Shown here: positions 33,988-42,922 of the stretch, piece after piece | Numbering within the stretch: position 1 is the first letter of the stretch | How the letters are laid out: each line of letters opens with the position of its first letter | Source of the DNA: Ceratopteris richardii | Lineage: Eukaryota > Streptophyta > Polypodiopsida > Polypodiales > Pteridaceae | Direction: 5' to 3' | Length of the DNA: 64,000 nucleotides | NCBI GenBank assembly: GCA_020310875.1 | Contig: CM035430.1 | Location: forward strand, 98,012,366 to 98,076,365 | The notes under the pieces: model-generated | Database searches by the model: none | Seen by the model: only the letters and a program-made list of their open reading frames with translations | Told to the model about the DNA's origin: nothing | Program-made: the position numbers and the translations under genes

Positions 33988-35980
33988 ACTAGAACATCAG
34001 AGAACTGAATGCATAGTATTGCACTATTGAGAGAAAATACACGAACCATATGGCTCAAGATTGTCCTTAAAATAGGCATGTTGTCAGACAAACTTACTAG
34101 CAACCTTATCAATAGGGTAGGTATCAGAACCGATACCAACAGCCGAATTATAGGCCATAAAAACAATATAAACCTCAATACCAACAACAATATGAGGCAC
34201 CATATAGGCCATAATCACTCTTCAGAAACCAACTACTACCTCCTTCCAAGGTGATTCTAGTTAACTATTAAGATATAGATGAGAATCCTAATAAAGCATT
34301 GGTGTCGATGACCCCTTTGGTCTTAGAAAATGACCATAATTCTCAGAGTTCTGACTACACTCATGAAGATAGTGCACAAGCGTATTACACAGAGTCACCT
34401 AAGCATAGTGAGACCTATTTGTATCAATATGAAGCACTACCTATAGAACCAAGTTGGGAGCCAAAATACTCCAATATCATGTATACAAATCCTAATCCAA
34501 GACCCCAATGGAGACAAATGAGACCACAATCCCCTAGAGGGCTATGTTTTAGATGTGAGGAGGACCATTTCATTTGTGAGTGTCCCCACCCACCAGCTCC
34601 AGGACAAGGATAGAACATCACAATACAAGGTTTTATTCCTCAGTGCAGCAAATAACATCTCTTGAGAGATTGTCCAAGAAACCCCTCTAGTGTGCCCAAG
34701 GTTACAGCCATTAATGTGGTAGGCTTAGTGGTGGATTCAACTTCATGCAACATTAATGTGGCTCCTCGGCACAAGCCTTACAACATGCTAAACTAGCAGA
34801 GCAATTAGAGCCAAGTGAATCACGAGATCCTAGTAAGAGGAAAACAATAACATGGAATGATACGAGAGAAAAGGCCAATCTTAAGTATGCTAAAAAGATA
34901 TCTAAACTAGAAGAAAGTCTAAGAGACACAAAAAGAAAAATAGAAGGTGTTGCATCTCAAAACCCCTGGCATGCGGAAAATCCATCCACTCCACTTCATC
35001 TCACCCTGCTGGCCATTGTAAATAGACCACAAGTAGGGTATGTTCTCATAGATCCAACCCTAGAAGGCTTGGGCATGATGTTCAAGGCCTACCATGCTTG
35101 ACTTTAAGAAGGGCCAATAGTTGCAAACTTAGACAAGAGTTACCCTAGAACAGATTTAGAGATTGAATGAACAAAAATGTGTGCATGAAAATGGAAGAAC
35201 TAGCTCAATCTATGTTGGAGACCAATCAATTGTTCAATTAGGCGAATTCTATCAAATTGAGCTTGCATTTCTAGGGCTTATTAGAAAGACTAGAGTAGTT
35301 GGTAAACAAGCCGTATGTTTCTTTACCTCCATAGGCTCAACCAGTTCTTGAAAGAGAAAGCTGACCACCAATGGAATTTTATGTTCCTGATTCCATGGAT
35401 ATTGGAACACCTCTTTCAATTAAACAATACTCTCAAGATTTCTTGTGGGAAATCCAAGAAGAGAAATGGGCCAAGGAGAAGGGTAATCCCCCTCCTATTC
35501 CTAAAATTGATGATCTTCATGATCAATTTCCCCAAGACATTTCATATATTTACAAAGACCAAGCAGAGCAACAACAAGATGAAAGATTAGATTTTGAATC
35601 TAATTCTTCACAAGAGTTGCCACAATTCACAGGCCCATGGGAATCTGAATCTCCTCAGATCAGAGATCCCACAATTTTGATAAGAAATGAAGACTCAATG
35701 GTTCCAAGAAACACTAAAGTCATGAATAACACTAACGTGCAATGTCATCTCACCTTAGAAGAGCTATTCAAAGTAAAACCTAAGCTATGGAAACATGTGA
35801 TGAATCATGTTCCTCAACTTGGTTGCAATGTGTCAAAAGAAAGCTCTAAGAAAAAAGTCATAGACATTGATGGAGTTAGACGTCTGCGGAAGCATGCAAA
35901 CAACACAAGGAAGAAGAAGCAATAGGCATACATACAAGTCGGGGGAAAAAACCTCATGAAGAGGGAAAAAAAGTGCCCCG
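33988..35980 (+). pseudogene. Gypsy B gag C-terminus and start of pol
   Basis: Continuation of Gypsy B after Copia E. The open frame 34299-34613 (TPLVLENDHNSQSSDYTHED) ends with PRGLCFRCEEDHFICECPHPP, aligning with Gypsy C PRGPCYRCGGDHYIKECTLPNPP. A second, damaged knuckle relic reads HLLRDCPRNP near 34655-34685. The open frame 35371-35925 carries CHLTLEELFKVKPKL, matching CTLTLEELLKVKPHL in the pol N-terminal linker of Gypsy C. Homology ends near 35940-35980, before any protease. The protease and first part of RT are not in the window. Confidence 0.75.
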
Positions 35981-35989
35981 GTGGTCCTA

Positions 35990-38742
35990 GTGCGTTTCAC
36001 ACATATCACTACCTAAATATATCAAAAAATACCCCTTGAGAGTGATGCGGTGAACAAGAAGCTGGCACTCATGTATAAGGAAGTGCCAAGCTATGTGGAG
36101 ATCACTCCACAAAAGGAAGTAAGCCCAAAGCTTTGCACAAAGCTTCAAACTTCTCCCTAGGCAAAGCCTTTGTGAAAAGGTCCGCAATGTTCCCCTGCAT
36201 GGGTACATATGCCAAGCTGATCTCCCCCGTAGAGAACCTCTCCCTGACATAATGATAATGCACCTCAATGTGCTTAGTGCGAGCATGGAACACAGGGTTC
36301 CTCACAACTTCCAATGCACTCTAATTGTCAGTGAAGATGGTGGCGGCAGAAGACTGATCAACACCCAAATTAGCCATAAGGCATCTGAGCCACACATACT
36401 CAGCAGTCATTGTGAAATCTGCTCTATACTCACCCTCACAACTAGAAGTGGCCATAGTAGACTGCTTCTTGCTCAACCAAGATATACATGAGCTACCAAG
36501 CATGAACCAAAAGCCACTAGTGGACACACGAGTGTCATAGCAACCAGCCTAGTTTGAGTCATAAAAAGCATGAAAATCTAGCAATAGTGATCCCCCCTTG
36601 GGATAAAACAACCCAAGTAATTGAGTACCACTCAAGTAGCAAAAGATGCGCTTAACCGCCTGCCAATGCTTGACAGGTGGGAAATGCATAAACCTACTCA
36701 TCTGTGAGACAAACAAACTGAATATATTGCCCAGTAATGCATAAGTAAATGAGGCATCCAACATCCTGCTGATAGAGGACATCATCAAATGCATCTCCAG
36801 CATCATGAAGACTCAATCATAAACTTGTCTCCATAGGAGTGGCAATAGACTTACAGTCTTCAGGGCTAAAACATTGCAATAATGTGTCAATATATTTCAT
36901 CTAACACAAAGCCATTCCACCATCAACTTGCATAAACTGAATGCCCTAATAGTGATGCAAATGCCCCAAATCAGACATCTCAAATGAGGCATGCAAATCA
37001 GACTTAAAATCAACAATATGCTTCTCAATATGACCAGTGAGCAACATGTCATCAAGATAGACAACAATAATCAGAAGCACCTCATTAGCATGCTTAACAT
37101 ATAAGGTGCTCTCAGTTGGATTGTTCTCAAAACCATGTGCAATCAAATAGGGATGTTTCTTCTCATACCAAGCATGTGGTGCTTTCTTTAAACCATATAA
37201 TGCCTTCTTTAACTTGCACACCTGGTTTTTATGCCCTTTTTGCACAAATCCACAAGGCTTACACTTCTTCATGCAAGTCACCATTTAAAACTACAGTTTT
37301 AATGTCCAACTGATGTACATTCCAACCATGATGGGTTGCAAGTGTACAGATGTTCGGAACAGTAGTCATACAGCATGTAGGTGCAAAGGTCTCATCAAAA
37401 TTAATGCCTATTTCTTGTGCATAACCCTTTGCAACAAGCCTATTCTTATACCTGTCAATTGTTCCATCAGGCTTACACTTTAGCTTGTAAACCCACTTAG
37501 TGCCAATGGCATTCTTGCCAGGAGGCAAGTCACATAAAGACCAAGTACCGTTCTTCATTATAGCATCATATTCAGATTGCATAGTAGCCATCCAATTTTC
37601 TAATTTTGTGCTTCGTCAAATGAAACAGGCTCATTCTCATCAAAGCGACTAGATGCAGCCATAGCATAGCAATCAAATGCAAAAGAGGCACTATGAGAGC
37701 CTGATCGAGTACGATATGACAGAGGTGCATTTAATTTGTTGTCACACAAAGTTTGCACCAACCATTTCGGCATAGTTTTTGCCTCCTCAATATCAGCTCT
37801 CTCATCAACAAGTGCATCATGTAAATCACATCAGAAATGGGATGATCTGCATCATCACATGAAACCTGCAAAGGCTAAGAAGTTTCCTCATTAGGACCAG
37901 CACTAGATTTTCCACCTGTAAAAAGAGGCAACAAAGTAGCATACATGTCTTTGGAGCTAACAGATGTCTCCTTAGTACATGAAAGCAATGGCTGAATAAC
38001 ATCTTCCACAAAAACAACATCACGGCTAACCAGAATGCGTTTAGTCTGTGGATGATAAAGACGATCGCCTTTACTTTCAGAACTGTACCCAACAAAAATA
38101 CATTTTACTGCTTTATCATCCAATTTTCTATGATTTTGTTTGGGCACTAATGCATATGCCAAACAATAAAAAACATGCAGATGAGCAACAATTGTCTTGC
38201 TATCATGCCAAGCCTCATATGGAGTGATAGACTGCAGCGCTTTAGTGGGAGACCTGTTAAGTACATATGTTGCACACATGACAACCTCAAGCCAGAAAGT
38301 ATATGGTAAAGCCTAACTCTTGACCATACACCTCGCTATCTCCATGAGTGACATATTCTTTTGTTCAGCAACTCCATTCTGTTGAGGTATATACGACACT
38401 ATACACTGGTGTTTTATCCCACGTTCAGCTAGAAATGCATTAAAATCAAAAGACATATATTCCCCTCCTCGATCAGAACAGAGGGTGCCCATTTTACATG
38501 CTGACACATTTTCAACCAAAACCAAAAACTGTTTGAAGCACATGAATAGTTCGGACTTTTCCTTCAATGGATATACCCATGCATGCCTAGAAAAATCATT
38601 GATGAAAGTCATGAAGTAAAGATAATTTCCAAAAGAAGGTGTCTGCATAGGACCACAGACATTATTATGTACAAGCTACAATTTCTTAGTAGCCCGAGCT
38701 GAACCATCTTTTGGAAAGGAGGAATGTTCTACTAAGACCCTC
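35990..38742 (-). pseudogene. Copia F pol remnant
   Basis: A minus-strand Copia pol in many short frames. Integrase spans 38742-37875: SFPKDGSARATKKL, NNVCGPMQTPSFGNYLYFMTFINDFSRHAW where the first catalytic Asp position reads Asn, CSDRGGEYMS, PQQNGVAEQKN and SESKGDRLYHPQTKRILVSRDVVF. RT spans 37591-36946: GTWSLCDLPPGKNAIGTKWVYKLK, DETFAPTCCMTTV, ALYGLKKAPHAW, and VVYLDDMLLTG in place of YVDD. RNase H spans 36806-36102 ([44 protein letters not shown]). No LTRs, gag or protease are found. An old truncated copy with a family signature different from Copia A, B, D and E. Confidence 0.88.
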
Positions 38743-39394
38743 ATGGTGAGGGGAGTCGTGACCAATGAGGAGGCGAGTCCTCAAGCGCTCCCAAGCATTG
38801 AATTTGCTCTACATAATCCACTCTTAAAGCTCAATCAATGTCCTCACATCTAATCCATTGGTCAATATCTTGGTTCCAGAGGTGCTTCCGTAAATGAAAG
38901 CATTTGTTCCAAAGTTTCCTGGCTTTCTAGAGGCTCCAAGATTCCATGCCTCAGATGCCCTTGATTCGGAACCAGATCAAATCTATGCTTCCTTGTGTGC
39001 TATTCAATTCCATAATTCCTACGTGTTATATTATTCTATGCATATACTAGAGTCTTTTTGTTTCTCGGTTTGGTAGTGGCAAATTATCTTCTGATCTTTC
39101 GCAAACTCATGAGCATTGATTAGTTCTAGTAGGTACCCACCATTGCTTACTCTGCCATTGAATGGAGAATCTCAAGGGTTATAAAAGAGTTTTGTAAGCA
39201 AACATAGAACTTGTCAAAAAGTTTGTGAAATAAACTCCAAGCCTTTGTAGCTCTAGAATAACTCCTATGTACCTAAGTTTGAGCGAGCTCACCTTGTAAA
39301 TAGGTTTTCACATTTCCCTTAAAATATCAGGATTAGACACTATTGATTGATTTGATTGTCAGTATGACCTTCTCGACATATAAATAACTTTTGA
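38743..39394. other. Unassigned segment
   Basis: No gene recognised. A 60-residue open frame (38894-39076) has no similarity I recognise and no neighbouring support. Probably decayed repeat sequence between two remnants. Confidence 0.4.
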
Positions 39395-40010
39395 AGGTAT
39401 AGAAAAGTTTGCGAGGACAAACTTTCATACATGGAAAATGAAAAAGAAAGGCTTTTGAATGTGCAAAGCTCTATGGAGCTTCACCAATAATGCTTCACCT
39501 ATCGAACAAGAATTAAAAGAGTTTTCTCAAGTAGGGAAGACACAATGTCAACTTTACAAAGAGAAATCACATGATATCATTATGATTGCACTCGATGACA
39601 CATACATACACTATGCGGACGAGAAAAAGAACACATATGAAGCTTGGAAAATGTTGGAGAACATCTTTCGTGCTCATGTAAACCACAATAAAATGACTCT
39701 CAAAGTGCAATTGTATGGACTTTGACTTAATCCTAAGGAGGATATTGCATCACAGCTTGTAAATAGGATGAAAATCATAGTGACCCAATTGCATTCCCTT
39801 AAGTGTTCACAGTGCCCAAAGAAGACAAAATAGCAATACTCTTGAAGGATCTCCCTAACTCCTTTGTAAATATAGTTTCTATCTTAAAAGAAAAGGAACC
39901 TGTTCCAACTCTCGAGATAATAAAATCTTTACAACAAGAAGAGAAAAGGATAAAATAACCAGATTATCCTATGGATACACTACTATCTTCAATCTAAATA
40001 TATAGCATAT
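39395..40010 (+). pseudogene. Copia G gag fragment
   Basis: Decayed UBN2-type Copia Gag: EKFARTNFHTWKMKKKG, then after a stop CKALWSFTN, KSHDIIMIALDDTYIHYAD, YEAWKMLENIF, MTLKVQLYGL and SQLVNRMKIIVTQLHSL. Multiple stops. No protease, integrase or RT follows; within about 270 bp the sequence reaches a purine-rich tract and an LTR-like start. Either a deletion derivative or a non-autonomous gag-only element. Confidence 0.7.
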
Positions 40011-40278
40011 GTGGATGGACTAATCATGTGACTAAAGATTCCTTAAGCAAAAGTAAATGCACTTTCTATGGCAAGACATGAAACTTACCATAAAATTCCT
40101 TTAGGAGACCAAAATAGTTCAACAAGGGGACCAATTCTCTAGAAAAGGCTTCAGATTCATCAACAAAATATAGGAACAATGTTCTAAGTACCTAATATGG
40201 TAACTTCTATTGTAAATTCCCAATGTGGCATTCAATGATGTAACTTGTTTTTCCTATGCTAGGAAAAAAGGAGGGAAT

Positions 40279-40538
40279 TGTAACCTCCTCCAACAAAAAG
40301 CCAACTTCTAGCTTTATCAATTACAAACCTTCCCTTTTCTTTGAAAATCCCTTTTCACAGGAATATGTCAATAGCCTCACCAACTTGCCTTGACCATGTT
40401 AAATGCCGACGCCTTTCCTTCATGTATATATACACTTGTTTACTTCAATAAATAATAAGGCACATTAATCGTATTATTTTTGCATACACTATGTCTCTAT
40501 CATTCTGTCCATCTATGATGTGTGAATGACATGCTACA
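40279..40538 (+). repeat. LTR-like end of Copia G
   Basis: The purine-rich AGGAAAAAAGGAGGGAA (40261-40277) precedes TGTAACCTCC at 40279. A TATA-like ATGTATATATACAC lies at about 40422, and a possible end GCTACA at 40538. Only one copy is seen, so the borders are provisional. Confidence 0.45.
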
Positions 40539-40870
40539 CCATAACTAGTTGCTCCTAATTCCATCACTATTGACTTTGGGGCTTGTGACCGTTGGAGTTC
40601 AAAGTATGTGGAAGCACATGAACATCACAAAGAAGAAGAAGAAGAAGCTTGGAGGACAACACAACATAGAATGTATTCCCAAGTGAATCTACATGTTGTC
40701 AGGATCTTGCTCATGTGCACACAGAGGTTACGAATGTAGAAAACAATAGAAAAATAGAGACAACAAGAGATGAGACCGAATGCAGTATTGGGTGCAATCT
40801 CCCCCCATGCACTCTGTTTCGACAGTCCACAGAGTGTATGCATCTATAGGAATTTTTTATTATGTCAATG
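40539..40870. other. Flank left of Gypsy C
   Basis: No gene recognised. Contains a short (GAA)n run at 40631-40648. Its last five bases, CAATG, are not repeated at the right end of Gypsy C. Confidence 0.4.
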
Positions 40871-41747
40871 TGTTGACCTAAGTACCAACTTAGGGACTTG
40901 CGGAGAAAGAGACTATACCTCAATCCCCTCTCAAGTGCATATAGTGGGGATACACGCTTTTAATTATCAATCCAAAGAGTATACAAACCTAACCGAGTGT
41001 ATGAGGACATGCAATCATGTGATGATCAATGCAAATGAACTACTCAAGAGTGTAAACAAGTCAAAGACTTATCCAAACAATCTCCAACTGTTGGTCATGG
41101 CGTCACGATACTTGGTGTAGCAGCCGTCAGTATTTTGGACTTTTCTCCCAGTTCCGAGCTCCAAATATAGCGAATAGCATATGCGTTTCGAAGCTCTCGA
41201 GAAGACGCATCCAATGGCAGTGGTTTTACTCAATTCGGACACTCCTACTTCAAGTTATGAGCAAAATACTGAGTCGCGGGAAATACTTTCCTACACTTCG
41301 CACACATCTTACCTACAGCAAATAAACTCTTTCATGGATAGACAACACTCACAAGCACTCTTTCCAAGAAATACACATGCATACAAGCTCACAGAGAAGA
41401 AGATACAGAGTGAAGAAGACACAAATTCGAATTTCTGTGCTCTCTATTCTCACAATGGCAAAAAGTTCTTTACAAAGAGTCACCTTTGACTTATATACTA
41501 GTGCCCTAAAAATGGTCCTTTCACACAAGAGACCGGCACTTTATTCACTAAAAGACTAATTTCCTACTATTTTACATGGGTAAATCTCCAATCTTCTGTG
41601 GGGATGCATCTAGAGGACTCCTCTAGTGCATTTACAACGGAAAATATATTACAAGAATGATTATGATACAAAAATATGATGTCCAAATCCGAAAAATTTA
41701 GGGGCCCGTCTTTTTCTCTGCTTTGTGCTCTTTTTAGCTCTGCAACA
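40871..41747 (-). repeat. Gypsy C 3' LTR
   Basis: An 877-bp LTR, TGTTGACCTAAG...CTCTGCAACA on the plus strand. Direct repeat of 56879-57769 and homologous to the solo LTR at 9180-10074. Confidence 0.96.
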
Positions 41748-41766
41748 CTCTCCCCCTCTTCGTCTC
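41748..41766 (-). other. Gypsy C polypurine tract
   Basis: On the minus strand GACGAAGAGGGGGAGAG abuts the LTR start TGTTGCAG. A diverged second copy of this tract and its upstream flank lies at 42280-42330, inside the end of the accessory ORF. Confidence 0.85.
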
Positions 41767-42220
41767 TGTCGTCCCTTGACAGGCTTTAGCTTTTCGTCGG
41801 CTGATTGCTTCGTTTCTCCGCACGCTACCCTTGGTCGGTTTTGTCTCTAGTTAAACAGACATGCAGCTTTGATGGCCTGTTCTTGATTCAAGCTCTACTA
41901 CACTAGAGCCTGCTGCATTTGTCTTGCCTGTTTATTTGGGTTGCCACGCACGCCACCAGTGACTAGGAATGTGTTGTTCTTAGTCACCCTCTTAAACTTT
42001 TCAGCCTCTGCTCCTTTCTAACTTTTGGTCCTCTGATTTGTCCTGGTTGCACACATCTGACCCTGTTGTATTGCTTTGAGCCTGTTTGCTTTCTTCCACC
42101 GTGCAGGACCTGGATGTTTTGCATTGTTGCCTGATGCGTGCCCCTGCGGGGCTCTGTGCAGAGATGGGTGTTGCGCCCCTGCGGGGCTTCTTGCAGAGAT
42201 ATGTCTTCGGATATTTCTAT
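41767..42220 (-). other. Gypsy C 3' untranslated segment
   Basis: No gene. It contains two copies, 35 bp apart, of the 13-bp palindrome GCCCCTGCGGGGC (42140-42152 and 42175-42187), each followed by a GCAGAGAT-containing stretch. These could form small hairpins in the element RNA. Confidence 0.6.
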
Positions 42221-42922
42221 TTAGTGAAGCTGCTTCTTTCGTTCCCTTCTTCTTTTCTTCTTTTTACTCGACTCTCCCTCAACACTGCCCCCCTCCTGGA
42301 CTCTGTCGTCCCCGACAGGCTTTAATAAGCGACGGGCATATGTTTTATATACTCTTTGCTCTGTATCATTTAGCAGATTGGCTTCACATATCATGAGTTG
42401 TTTCCATTGTTCTGCCTTCACACCGTCATTGGGTGGCTGTCTATGATCTACGAAGAAGCTAAGCTCGTAAGCTACTAATCTGGCATTTAAATTTGACGAC
42501 ATCTTCAAAAAGATTTCGGAATCAATCTCAAAAAATCCGGTAAAGAAGGCTTCTTCAAAAGTTTGCATATATACACTTGGCAAGAACATCAATCTGGAAT
42601 AATAAGCCATTATTGTTGGGCAGCTAGGCATAACTGATAGATCAAAAATGAGGATTTCTGTGCCTTGATTAATTCCGATGAAATTCAAAAAGGTGTAGGC
42701 CGCATGCTTGAAGACCTTGAGTACCGTAAGTATCATACTAAGTATCTTATTGGTCATTTTGACAGTTAAGTCAGGTATTGTCGTATAATTCTGCAGCCAA
42801 AATTCGATGGTTTTGACCATATAATCCTCCGTTGGCAAGTAATTATATGGTGGGCTTGGTAGTAGCGGATAATTCAGCCATTGATTATTTATTGCGCCAT
42901 TTCTTTGCAAGTCCAAAAATTC
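42221..42922 (-). CDS. Gypsy C accessory ORF, C-terminal part
   Basis: About 233 residues after an in-frame TGA (42923-42925). The frame is the same as the 960-residue ORF upstream and is open directly from the stop (EFLDLQRNGAINNQW), so the two are parts of one ORF. Leu/Ile/Phe-rich helices (NKILSMILTVLKVFKHAAYTF, then FIGIN) are not clearly membrane-spanning. The tail KKKKRRRERKK is strongly basic and nuclear-signal-like. The extreme 3' codons overlap a duplicate of the polypurine tract. I do not recognise the family. It could be translated by readthrough, or be dead after a CGA-to-TGA change. Confidence 0.7.
   Translation of the reverse strand, partial: EFLDLQRNGAINNQWLNYPLLPSPPYNYLPTEDYMVKTIEFWLQNYTTIPDLTVKMTNKILSMILTVLKVFKHAAYTFLNFIGINQGTEILIFDLSVMPSCPTIMAYYSRLMFLPSVYMQTFEEAFFTGFFEIDSEIFLKMSSNLNARLVAYELSFFVDHRQPPNDGVKAEQWKQLMICEANLLNDTEQRVYKTYARRLLKPVGDDRVQEGGSVEGESSKKKKRRRERKKQLH

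Noticed and set aside
38894..39076. Candidate small host gene of 60 codons
   Set aside because: No recognised domain, no promoter or splice evidence, and it lies among transposon remnants.
42076..42396. Plus-strand open frame of 106 codons with Cys/Pro/Phe-rich product
   Set aside because: Antisense to the end of the Gypsy C accessory ORF and its 3' untranslated region, with no domain or homolog. The composition follows from the GC-rich repeats.
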